Assembly: GCA_965246995.1 (NCBI GenBank)
Contig: OZ252008.1
Coordinates: forward strand, 1,550,001-1,614,000
DNA length: 64,000 nucleotides
From: VXRJ01 sp965246995
GTDB lineage: Bacteria > Acidobacteriota > Vicinamibacteria > Vicinamibacterales > UBA8438
Direction: 5' to 3'
The position numbers were made by a program, and so were the translations under genes. Position 1 is the stretch's first letter. Each line of letters begins with the position of its first letter. Positions 34,979 through 43,636 of the stretch are shown piece after piece. The notes beneath the pieces are model-generated. The model saw only the letters and a program-made list of their open reading frames with translations. It was not told where the DNA came from and did no database searches.

Positions 34979-36600
34979 CGTCCCTGGCGCAGCCCGCTTG
35001 CCGCGCCGTCCTCGTCGGGCTCGCGGCGCTCGCCGCCGCCTGCGGTCCGTCCACCGATACCGCGCCGCAGCGGCCCGTGGCGACAGATCAGCAGTCGATC
35101 ATGCCGCCGCCGCCTGCCGGTTGCGACGGACCGCTGCCGGATCTGTCGCGGATCGGTGCTGCCGTCCAGGATCAGATCCGCGAACGCCATGCCGCGGTCA
35201 CGCAGCCGGACGCCACCGCCACGGCGTACGGGGAACTCGGCATGATCCTGATGGCGTCCAGCTTTCCGGAAGCGGCGCAGCCCTGTTTCGAGGAAGCCGC
35301 GCGCCGCGCGCCGGACGAAGGTCGCTGGCCTTACTACCTCGGCCATCTGCACCGCGAGATTGGCAACTTGCCGGAGGCCACGGAGCATCTCGGGACGGCT
35401 CGGCGCCTGCTCGCCGATAGCGACACCGTCGCGCCGCTTGTCTGGCTCGGCAACGTCCATCTCGCGCAGGGCGACGCCGCGGCGGCCGCACCCCTTTTCG
35501 AAGAAGCGCTCGAACGTGACCCTGGCGCGCTGTCAGCCCGCTTCGGTCTGGGCCGCGCAGCGCTGCAGTCACAGGACTACGAACGTGCGGTCGAGCTCCT
35601 CGAAGAGGTTCTCCGGCGCGACCCCGCGGCCGGCGCCGTCCACTACCCGCTCGGGCGCGCGTACCGCGCGCTCGGCAATACGGAGCGCGCCGAGATGCAT
35701 CTCGCACAGCGCGGCGGCGGCCTGCTCGAGCCGGCCGATCCGCTGATGGACGAACTCGACAACCAGATCGAGAGCGCCCGCGCGTACGAACGCCGCGGCA
35801 ACGAGGCCCTCGACCGCGAGGACTGGACTACTGCGGCCGACTACTTCCGGCGCGGCCTCGAACTCGACCCGAACCACCCATCGCTTCGCCACCGCCTCGG
35901 GACGACGCTCTACGTGATGGGCGACCCGGCTGCTGCGGCCCAGCAGTTCGAACGGGTCATCCGCGACCATCCGACGTTTCCCGCGGCGCACTACAGTCTC
36001 GGGATCCTGCTGCAGACGGTGGGCCGCCACCGCGAGGCGGCCGCCGCGTTCGAGGAAACGCTCCGCCTGCAGCCGACCGACGCCGACGCGAGGCTCCGTC
36101 TCGCCATCAGTTTTCGCGCCGCCGGCGAACCCGAGCGTGCGCTCGACGCCTATCGCAGAATCTTGCGTGCCGACGCCGGAAATATCGACGCCCACTTCGG
36201 CGAGGCGGTGACGCTGGCGCAGATGCGCCAGTACCGCGACGCGCGCGATCGCCTGGTCGAGGACATGGAGGCGTTCCCGCAGATCCCGATCTTCCCGCAC
36301 GCGCTGGCCCGCATCCTGGCCGCGGCCCCCGACGTCCGCGACGGGCAGCGGGCGCTGAGCATCGCCAACGCGCTGGCCGAACGGCTCGAACCGAATCTCG
36401 ACCTGGGTGAGACCCTCGCCATGGCTCTCGCCGCGGCGGGCCGCTACCAGGAAGCGGCGTCTCTCCAGCGCGACCTCATTCAGGCCGCCGAGGCGGGCGG
36501 CTTCCCCCCGCCGTACCTCGGCCACCTCGAGGCGACCCTGGGTCGCTACGAAACGAACCGGCCGTCCGCCACGCCCTGGCCTCCCGGCGCCATTCCCTAG
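34975..36600 (+). CDS. TPR lipoprotein paired with CRTAC1
   Basis: The 541-residue protein starts on GTG 34975 overlapping the previous stop. The signal is CRAVLVGLAALAAAC with a lipobox. A conserved N-terminal block (LPDLSRIGAAVQDQIRERHA, GELGMILMASSFPEAAQPCF) precedes ~10 TPR units, such as RWPYYLGHLHREIGNLPEAT and AHYSLGILLQTVGRHREAAA. The tail YETNRPSATPWPPGAIP is shared with the TPR proteins at 43633 and 52415. TPRs make protein-protein scaffolds, and SusD-type nutrient-binding lipoproteins are also TPR-rich. Its TAG stop is the first part of the repeat element at 36597. Confidence 0.92.
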
Positions 36601-36761
36601 GAGCCCGTGGTGAAACCCCCGCTACATTCGAGCGGCGATGCATCCCGCCTGAACGGCGTTGCTCGTCGGTCGAATATGGCCAATATGCTCCCTCGTCGCG
36701 CCTTGTCAGCCGGGCGCCTCACCGCTCTCGGTGCTACGCGGGTTTCACCACGGGCTCCTAG
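36597..36761. repeat. CTAG-ended inverted-repeat element (165 bp)
   Basis: This copy lies in the opposite orientation to those at 23973 and 52144 and lacks their central ~19-bp hairpin segment. It begins CTAGGAGCCCGTGGTGAAAC and ends with the reverse complement, GTTTCACCACGGGCTCCTAG. The left CTAG gives the stop codon of the TPR gene. A degenerate extra end (GGGTTTCACCCCGGGCAGCAG without its partner) follows at about 36768-36788. The remainder of the 428-bp gene-free stretch to 37028 holds the receptor 2 promoter. Confidence 0.92.
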
Positions 36762-36941
36762 CAGCTCGGGTTTCACCCCGGGCAGCAGCCCGCATGGATG
36801 GATCGACGATCCAATAGATTGGACAAGTGCGCGTTTCTGCATGGGTCAACCGCATGACGGTCTGCCCGCGCCATTCCGTAACAATCAGGAAACATAGGGG
36901 CTTATGGTTCTCTAGCGGCGACCCCACTATTGAGGTTGGTC

Positions 36942-36959
36942 TTGGCATACATCTTGCAT
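36942..36959 (+). promoter_or_regulatory. Sigma-54 (-24/-12) promoter of TonB receptor 2
   Basis: TTGGCAT...TTGCAT recurs with GG at 36944-36945 and GC at 36956-36957, again exactly 10 bases apart. The predicted start is near 36969, ~60 bases before ATG 37029. The distance to the start codon is almost the same as for receptor 1, but I see no copy of receptor 1's upstream palindromes. Confidence 0.8.
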
Positions 36960-37028
36960 CTAAACGTGACGCTATGTATGCGCACCGTGCGCCCACGAGC
37001 AATTTTTTCGTTGAGGAGGGAACACCCC

Positions 37029-40000
37029 ATGAGACGTTCGCTCACCTTCGTCGCCCTGCTGGCGGCTCTGGCGTTTGCGCCCACCGGCGCGTTCGCTCAG
37101 GGTGACTCCAGCATTGCCGGCGTTGTCACTGACAACACCGGCGGCATTCTGCCGGGTGTCACGGTCGAGGCGGCCAGCCCTGTCCTGATTGAGGGAAGCC
37201 GCATCGCCATCAGTGACGGCACCGGGCAGTACAACATCGTCGACCTTCGGCCGGGGACGTACAACATTACGTTCACGCTGCCCGGCTTCTCGACCGTTCT
37301 GGTCGAGGCCCAGGAGCTTCCGGCCGGTTTCGCGCTGAACCTCGACGCCGAGCTGTCGGTCGGCGCCCTTGAAGAGACGGTCACCGTCTCCGGTGAGGCG
37401 CCGGTCGTCGACGTCCAGTCGGTCACACAGGCCGAGGTGCTGACCCGCGAAGTGCTCGACGCCATCCCGACCGGCCGCAACATGCAGTCGACCGCCCAGT
37501 TGATTCCGGGCGTCAAGCTGAACCGGCCCGAGGTTGGTCTTACCACCGCCGCGCAGCAGACCTACATGTCGGTCCACGGCATGGGCGTCCAGCAGACGAC
37601 CACGCTGATCGACGGTATGCACGTGGCGAGCTCCGGCTACGACGGTGCGAACCAGAACTACATCAACCTCCTCGCCAACCAGGAAATGGTGTACGACACC
37701 AGCGGCATCGGCGCCGAGACGTCCACCGGTGGCGTCCGGATCAGCATGATTCCGCGTGAAGGCGGTAATGTCCACAGCGGGCAGAACTACTTCGCTTTCT
37801 CCCAGGGTCGGCTGCAGGCGAGCAACCTGACCGATCGGTACCAACAGCGTGGCGGACAGTCGGTCGAGTCGATTTCAGGAACCTACGACATCAACGTGGC
37901 GCACGGCGGGCCGATCGTCCAGGATCGCTTCTGGTTCTTCGCCAGCGCGCGCCGCTACCACCTCGACGTGCCGGTCACCAACAGCTTCTACCAGAACAAA
38001 GAAGGGTTGACGAACCGGTACTTCACGCTGGGGATGAATCCAACCACCGGGCAGCCGGACCGGCCGGCGGGACTCGATGGAAACGATGGCCGCGAGTACT
38101 TTCCCGGCATCAACGACGACCGGATGACGAGCGGCCTGCTCCGCCTGACGACGCAGTTCACGCAGAGCAACAAGTTCTCGGCCTACCTCGACCGGATCAT
38201 CAAGCAGCGCTTCCACGACTACGACTCCCGTGTCGATGTCGGCACCGCGACGCGTCACCACGGCTCGCCCATCTACTACGTGAGCGGCGCCAAGTGGACC
38301 TCGACGCTGAGCAACCGCCTCCTCCTCGAAGTCGGTTACTCCGCCACGATCGAGAACTGGAGCAATGTCGACCAGGAGTCGGTGCCTCCGCGCGGCCCGG
38401 GTGGGAACCTCGCGGGCGATTGGTCGCACTCGCAGCTCTTTGGTGATGTCGCCGGCTGGGGCAACCCAGGTGTCATGGATGGGAATCGCGGCTGGCCCAC
38501 CTGCCAGGTGCCGCCGTGCTTCCCGTCGGCCATGGCCACGATGCAGGGCGCCGGCGCCTATGCGCCTGGCACGTGGGACGGGACCAACCACATGCATCAG
38601 GTGGGCGGCCTCTACGAGGGTCTGACCAACAACACGCAGGTCGTCAATCCCAATGGCAGCCTCAGCCCGGGCATCATCCATCCGTTCTACGCGAACACGC
38701 TCCGCCGCTCGTCAGCGACGAACTTCGCGGATCGGTACCACTGGGGCGATCGGACGGCCTACGTCGAGCGGTTCAATACGAACAGCGCGATCTCGTACGT
38801 CACCGGTTCGCACAACCTGAAGCTCGGCTTGATGACCAGCTTCGGGCCCTTCCAGCACAACGAGGACGTGAACGGCGCGATCCGCCAGCGGTACACCGGC
38901 GGCGGGTTGCCCCGGCAGGTCGGCCGGACGAACCACTTCTCCACCTACAACCTTGGGTATGTCGATACCTCGCTGTACGTTCAGGACACCTGGACGCTGG
39001 ACCGGTTGACGCTGAACGTGGGCGCGCGGTGGGAGCGGATCCAGGGCTACGTCGACGAGACGCTCCGTCCGTACGACACCCGTTGGACGCAGCGGATCCC
39101 GGGCGGCATCGGCAGCAAGGACAACTTGCCTAACTGGGCCGGCATCGCGCCGCGCCTCGGTTTCGCGTACGACCTGTTCGGCGATGCACGGACCGCGCTG
39201 AAGTTCTCGTGGGGCAAGTACCACGCCTCCACGACGCACAGCGTCGCCGACCGCTTCCACACCGGAAAGGTCCAGTGGACCTCTTCGAACTGGTGGGATT
39301 GCGCGTACAACTACGGCGACAACAGTTGCGCGTCGTGGAACTGGCTCGCCACGAACTTCGGTCCGGAAGTGGCCATGCTGGCTTACGGTCCGGATTCCGG
39401 TTCCGGCGACAGCTACGCCGTCGGTATCCCCGGCACGACCAACACCGGTGGCACCAATGGTGACGACTACGTGCAGGACTGGGAAGCGGGTCCGACCAGC
39501 AACGCGCAGGACTTCGGTCTGCCGGGCGGCACGCCGAACATCGTCGAGGGCAACTTCGACCGTCCGTGGGCCGGCCTGACGAACTTCGCCATCGACCACG
39601 AGTTGCGGCCTGGCCTGTCGGTCAGCTTCAACTGGTACCGGCGTGACTCGCACGGCGGCCTGCGCCAGTACAACGCCTCGCGCGGCCCCGACGACTACGT
39701 CTACTTCGAGGTGCCGAACCCCTGCGGTGCGTCGTCCGCGTCGCGGGCAGCTCCGAACGGTTTCCCCTGCTTCACCGCGGGTAGCGGCGACACCTACGAC
39801 ACGCTGCCGGTCTACGCTCTGAAGGACGCCCGCCGAAGCGAGTCTTCCGACAACCGGCTGGAGAACATCCTGTCCGGCACCGCGGCGAACCTCGGACCTT
39901 ACGGTGGCGAGTACGGGGAGACGTACACCGGCTTCGAGGGCGGCTTCAACGTCCGGGCGGCGGGTGGTGCGACCATCTTCGGCGCCTACACGATTGAGCG

Positions 40001-40676
40001 GAACGTCATCAAGCGGTGCGACGAGGTATCCAACCCGAACCACTGGGCCTTCTGCGACGCCAGCTACTGGGGCGTCCCCTGGCTCCACGAGTTCAAGATG
40101 TCGGGCACGGTGCCGCTGCCTGGCGGCTTCCAGTTCAGCGGGACGCTCCAGAGCTACACCCCGCGCGAGCTCCTCGCCATTGGCTCCTACGCCGGCTCCA
40201 CCTCCGGCGGCCTGAACGGCGGCGGCACCCTCTGGGGCAGCCTCGCCCGTCTTGGGAACGTCGGCTACCGCGTCGAGACGGCCACGTTCCCGACGATGGG
40301 CGTGGACGTTGAGCAGCTGGTCGGCGCCAACGGCGGCGCGATCCCCTTCACAGCGGATGGCAGGCTGGACATGGCCGCAGCGGCAGCGGTGGGCGTGACG
40401 GCCAACACCCCGGTTGACAAGGTGGGTGCGGTCTTCCTCCCGCTGATGCCGGGTGGGTCGACCTACCAGGACCGCCTGAACCAGATCGACCTCTCAATCC
40501 GGAAGATCATGGATCTCCCGGGTGGGAAGCGGCTGAACATCCAGGCGGACGTCTACAACGTCTTCAACCTGACCCCGATCATCAGCACGACCAACGAGTA
40601 CGGCGGCTCGCTCGGCAACGTGCTCCGGTCGATCCAGGGTCGGTTCGTCCAGATCGCGACGCACCTTTACTGGTAA
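37029..40676 (+). CDS. TonB-dependent receptor with carboxypeptidase-regulatory-like domain (receptor 2)
   Basis: The 1215-residue protein is a paralogue of receptor 1. The signal peptide is SLTFVALLAALAFAPTGAFA-Q, then the regulatory domain (IAGVVTDNTGGILPGVTVEA, GQYNIVDLRPGTYNITFTLP) and the plug (VLDAIPTGRNMQSTAQLIPG, SMIPREGGNVHSGQNYF). Barrel strands end IATHLYW with a terminal aromatic. The plug loop and barrel loops differ from receptor 1, so the ligand is likely different. GAGGAGGG precedes ATG 37029. After its terminator comes the VWA-CRTAC1-TPR-TPR gene set in the same direction, which suggests that these proteins serve the same surface machinery. Confidence 0.96.
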   Translation: MRRSLTFVALLAALAFAPTGAFAQGDSSIAGVVTDNTGGILPGVTVEAASPVLIEGSRIAISDGTGQYNIVDLRPGTYNITFTLPGFSTVLVEAQELPAGFALNLDAELSVGALEETVTVSGEAPVVDVQSVTQAEVLTREVLDAIPTGRNMQSTAQLIPGVKLNRPEVGLTTAAQQTYMSVHGMGVQQTTTLIDGMHVASSGYDGANQNYINLLANQEMVYDTSGIGAETSTGGVRISMIPREGGNVHSGQNYFAFSQGRLQASNLTDRYQQRGGQSVESISGTYDINVAHGGPIVQDRFWFFASARRYHLDVPVTNSFYQNKEGLTNRYFTLGMNPTTGQPDRPAGLDGNDGREYFPGINDDRMTSGLLRLTTQFTQSNKFSAYLDRIIKQRFHDYDSRVDVGTATRHHGSPIYYVSGAKWTSTLSNRLLLEVGYSATIENWSNVDQESVPPRGPGGNLAGDWSHSQLFGDVAGWGNPGVMDGNRGWPTCQVPPCFPSAMATMQGAGAYAPGTWDGTNHMHQVGGLYEGLTNNTQVVNPNGSLSPGIIHPFYANTLRRSSATNFADRYHWGDRTAYVERFNTNSAISYVTGSHNLKLGLMTSFGPFQHNEDVNGAIRQRYTGGGLPRQVGRTNHFSTYNLGYVDTSLYVQDTWTLDRLTLNVGARWERIQGYVDETLRPYDTRWTQRIPGGIGSKDNLPNWAGIAPRLGFAYDLFGDARTALKFSWGKYHASTTHSVADRFHTGKVQWTSSNWWDCAYNYGDNSCASWNWLATNFGPEVAMLAYGPDSGSGDSYAVGIPGTTNTGGTNGDDYVQDWEAGPTSNAQDFGLPGGTPNIVEGNFDRPWAGLTNFAIDHELRPGLSVSFNWYRRDSHGGLRQYNASRGPDDYVYFEVPNPCGASSASRAAPNGFPCFTAGSGDTYDTLPVYALKDARRSESSDNRLENILSGTAANLGPYGGEYGETYTGFEGGFNVRAAGGATIFGAYTIERNVIKRCDEVSNPNHWAFCDASYWGVPWLHEFKMSGTVPLPGGFQFSGTLQSYTPRELLAIGSYAGSTSGGLNGGGTLWGSLARLGNVGYRVETATFPTMGVDVEQLVGANGGAIPFTADGRLDMAAAAAVGVTANTPVDKVGAVFLPLMPGGSTYQDRLNQIDLSIRKIMDLPGGKRLNIQADVYNVFNLTPIISTTNEYGGSLGNVLRSIQGRFVQIATHLYW

Positions 40677-40728
40677 GTCGCGCCGACATGCGCCCCTCCT
40701 GAGGAAGGGGCCGTGGGTCAACTCGAAG

Positions 40729-40765
40729 GGCCGGGTCGCCGCAGGGCGGCCCGGCCTTTCTTTTT
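40729..40765 (+). terminator. Rho-independent terminator of receptor 2
   Basis: GGCCGGGTCGCC, loop GCAG, GGCGGCCCGGCC gives a 12-bp stem (one G-T pair) followed by TTTCTTTTT. Its design closely mirrors the terminator of receptor 1. Confidence 0.95.
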
Positions 40766-40811
40766 GGCTGCTTCCGGCAGGGAGTGGCCAAATTGCAGCG
40801 TCGAACTGGCG

Positions 40812-40850
40812 TATAGTGGGGGTTTGCAAGGCGATCGCCGGGAGGGGATC
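40812..40850 (+). promoter_or_regulatory. -10 box and ribosome-binding site of VWA gene 1
   Basis: GCGTATAGTGGG contains TATAGT (40812-40817), and GGGAGGGG ends 2-3 nt before ATG 40851. The same GCGTATAGTGGG string precedes VWA gene 2 at a similar distance, so both genes probably share a promoter type. Confidence 0.6.
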
Positions 40851-41846
40851 ATGACGAGACTGGCGCTATTTCGGAGAGGCGTTGTCTTGGCCGCTGCCAT
40901 CGGTGTCGCCGTGCTTTGGGTAGGGACCGCAGCCGTGACGGCACAGTCGTCGCAGCAGCTCTATCTGACGGTACTGGACGAGGATGGGCAGCCGGTCACG
41001 AATCTGCGGCCGAACGAAGTGAGCGTGATGGAGAACGGCGTGCGGCGCGAGGTGCTGTACCTGGCGCGGCCCAGCGGACCGGCGGATATCTCGCTGCTGG
41101 TCGATACCAGCGAGGCACTGGTTCCGGCGACGACACATCTACGGAACGCGCTCGCCACGTTCGTCGACGCGCTGACCGGCCACGCGCGGATGTCATTGGT
41201 GACCTTCGGCGATCTCCCGGTGCAGGTCGTCGCGCCCACCACCGACTTGACACGGATGCAGGAGGCGATAGACGGGCTGTTTCCGACGAACGGCGCGATT
41301 TCCCGCTTTCAGGACGCGTTGGTTAACGCGGCGATCGACGTTAGCCAGCGGCAGCCGTCGCGGCCCACCATCGTCATTGTGGCGTCCGATCAGCCGGCCG
41401 GCGCGTTCGCCGAGGTGTCGCCCAACAACTCGACGCGACCGGTCGATCACGTGATCGGCGCGTTGCAGTCGGTCGGCGCGTCCGTCCACATCATGGCCCT
41501 CCGGAGCAGCGCGTCGTTCGATGTGGTCGGCCGCGGCGTATTCGATCGCCAGGGCGCCTTCAGCGGCCGGATCGACAACAACATCCGGAATTCAATCATG
41601 GCCCGAGAGACGCGGGACTGGCTCGAAGTGTTCGAGACGGTGTCGAGTCTGACCGGTGGCCGCTTGATGAACCTGTACGCGAGTGCCGGCCTCGGCAAGC
41701 CCCTGATCGAACTTGCCAACGAGATTCTGGGCCAGTACATCATCACTTACGCGCGTCCGGCGGAGGACATCGCGACCGATTCGATGGAGATTGGCATCGG
41801 AATCGCCCGCGAGGACGTGACCGTTCGCGTTACCCCCGTGATGTGA
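40851..41846 (+). CDS. Secreted VWA-domain protein (VWFA-related family), copy 1
   Basis: The 331-residue protein has a signal peptide (GVVLAAAIGVAVLWVGTAAV, cleavage near VTA-QS). It then has the VWFA-related family opening LYLTVLDEDGQPVTNLRPNE with VMENGVRREVLYLARP, and a von Willebrand factor A domain starting DISLLVDTSEA (MIDAS DxSxS reduced to DTSEA), followed by ARMSLVTFGD and RPTIVIVASDQPAG. The end, GQYIITYARPAED and EIGIGIAREDVTVRV, is family-typical. VWA domains bind protein partners, often through a metal. A GTGA overlap couples it to the following CRTAC1 gene. Confidence 0.9.
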   Translation: MTRLALFRRGVVLAAAIGVAVLWVGTAAVTAQSSQQLYLTVLDEDGQPVTNLRPNEVSVMENGVRREVLYLARPSGPADISLLVDTSEALVPATTHLRNALATFVDALTGHARMSLVTFGDLPVQVVAPTTDLTRMQEAIDGLFPTNGAISRFQDALVNAAIDVSQRQPSRPTIVIVASDQPAGAFAEVSPNNSTRPVDHVIGALQSVGASVHIMALRSSASFDVVGRGVFDRQGAFSGRIDNNIRNSIMARETRDWLEVFETVSSLTGGRLMNLYASAGLGKPLIELANEILGQYIITYARPAEDIATDSMEIGIGIAREDVTVRVTPVM

Positions 41847-43636
41847 CGGCGCTACACGTTTCCACCGCTATCGCATGGGCCGTCGCCGCCGCTCTGCTGG
41901 CGACGTGCGGCGGCGCCTCGCCCGAATCGTCTCCGGCGGCGACCGACGCCCCCTCTGGCGCCTTGGCGGACAGTGATGTCCCGACCGGCGAGTGGTTTGT
42001 CGATCGCGCCGCCGAAACCGGTCTCCATTTCACGCACGTCAACGGCATGACGGGCGAGTTCTATCAGTCCGAGATGATGGCGCCCGGCGTCGGCCTCTTC
42101 GACTACGACAACGACGGCGACCTGGACATCTACCTGGCGCAAGGCGAAACGCTCGGCGAGGGTGAGCCGGTCCTTCCGCCCCCCGCCGTTCAGCCTTCCG
42201 GCGACCGTCTCTTTCGCAACGACCTGACGGTCGGCCCCGATGGTGCGCGGACTCTCCAGTTCGCCGACGTGACCGACGCGGCGGGTATACCGGCCGACGG
42301 CTATGGCATGGGGGTCGCTACCGGCGACTACGACAACGACGGCTGGATCGACCTTTACCTGACCCGTTTCGGACGAAACCGCATGCTCCGCAACCGGGGT
42401 GACGGCACGTTCGCGGATGTCTCGACGGCCACCGGTACCGACGACCCGTCGTGGGGCCTGCCGGCCACGTTCTTCGACTACGATCGCGACGGTTTCCTCG
42501 ACCTCTTCGTCGGCAACTACCTCACCTACACGCTGGAGTCGCATTCCCCCTGTTTTGCGCCCTCCGGCCCGATGGACTACTGCCCGCCGGAAGTGAGCCT
42601 GCCGCGCCCGGACATCCTCTACCGCAACCGCGGCGACGGCACGTTCGAAGACGTGACCGCGGCCGCCGGCCTCGGCCGGGAGTTCGGTCCCGCGCTCGGC
42701 GCGACCGCCGCCGACTTCGACGGGGACGGTTGGATGGATCTCTTCGTCGCCAACGATCAGCGCGAGAATCAGCTCTGGATCAATCAGCGCGACGGCACCT
42801 TCCGGAACGATGCGTTGATTCAGGGCACCGCGCTCGGTTCGAGCGGTGAGGCCAAGGCCGACATGGGGGTCGATGCGGGCGACTTCGACAACGACGGCGA
42901 CGAGGACTTGTTGATCACCGAGCTGGCCGGGCAGGGCAGCACGCTGTACGTGAACGGCGGCGGGGCGTTCAGCGATCAGAGTGCGGCGTTCGGTATCCGC
43001 GCGGCCAGCCTGCCGCACACCGGCTTCGGCACCGGCTGGATCGATATCGACAACGACGGCTGGCTCGATATTGTCGCCGTCAACGGATCCGTCGTGCTGA
43101 ACCTGGAGGCGTACTCGCCCGACAACCCGTTCGCGCTGCAGCAACGGAATCAGGTGTTCCGGAGTGTCGGTGGGGAGCGCTTCGAGGTGGCGACCGATCG
43201 CGCCGGCGCGGTCTTCGCGCTGTCGGAAGTGAGCCGCGGCCTGGCATTCGGCGACATCGACAACGATGGCGACACCGACCTCGTGATCGCGAACGGGGCC
43301 GGGCCAGCGCGGCTGCTGACGAACGAAGTGGGGCGGGAGCGCCACTGGATCGGCCTCCGGTTGGTCGGGGCGACGGGCGGTGGACCGGCGGTGCGCGACC
43401 AGACCGGGGCCCGGGTCGCGGTGACCACGTCGGACGGGATGACCCGCCACCGCCGGGCGCGCGCCGACGGCAGCTATGCGTCTGCCCACGACCCCCGGGT
43501 GCTCGCCGGGTTGGGCGACAATGCGACCCCGGTCGACGTCCAGGTCAGCTGGCCCGACGGAACGGTTGAGGCCTGGTCGGACCTGCCGATCGATGCGTAC
43601 TCCACGCTGACCCAGGGCGAGGGCGACCCGCCATGA
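41843..43636 (+). CDS. CRTAC1-family lipoprotein (FG-GAP plus ASPIC/UnbV)
   Basis: The 597-residue protein starts on GTG 41843 inside the end of the VWA gene. The signal ends in a lipobox (AWAVAAALLATC). It has FVDRAAETGLHFTHVNG, propeller blades with FDYDNDGDLDIYL, DYDNDGWIDLYLT, DYDRDGFLDLFVG, DFDGDGWMDLFVAN and DIDNDGDTDLVIAN, and a C-terminal ASPIC/UnbV domain (RARADGSYASAHDPRVLAGL, VSWPDGTVEAWSDLPIDAYS). It contains a two-Cys loop (SPCFAPSGPMDYCPPEV), also seen in its paralogues, probably a disulfide. The next TPR gene starts in its stop codon. Confidence 0.93.
   Translation: MTALHVSTAIAWAVAAALLATCGGASPESSPAATDAPSGALADSDVPTGEWFVDRAAETGLHFTHVNGMTGEFYQSEMMAPGVGLFDYDNDGDLDIYLAQGETLGEGEPVLPPPAVQPSGDRLFRNDLTVGPDGARTLQFADVTDAAGIPADGYGMGVATGDYDNDGWIDLYLTRFGRNRMLRNRGDGTFADVSTATGTDDPSWGLPATFFDYDRDGFLDLFVGNYLTYTLESHSPCFAPSGPMDYCPPEVSLPRPDILYRNRGDGTFEDVTAAAGLGREFGPALGATAADFDGDGWMDLFVANDQRENQLWINQRDGTFRNDALIQGTALGSSGEAKADMGVDAGDFDNDGDEDLLITELAGQGSTLYVNGGGAFSDQSAAFGIRAASLPHTGFGTGWIDIDNDGWLDIVAVNGSVVLNLEAYSPDNPFALQQRNQVFRSVGGERFEVATDRAGAVFALSEVSRGLAFGDIDNDGDTDLVIANGAGPARLLTNEVGRERHWIGLRLVGATGGGPAVRDQTGARVAVTTSDGMTRHRRARADGSYASAHDPRVLAGLGDNATPVDVQVSWPDGTVEAWSDLPIDAYSTLTQGEGDPP

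Noticed and set aside
40793..40798. TTGCAG as a -35 box for VWA gene 1
   Set aside because: The spacer to TATAGT is only 13 bp, too short for a standard promoter.
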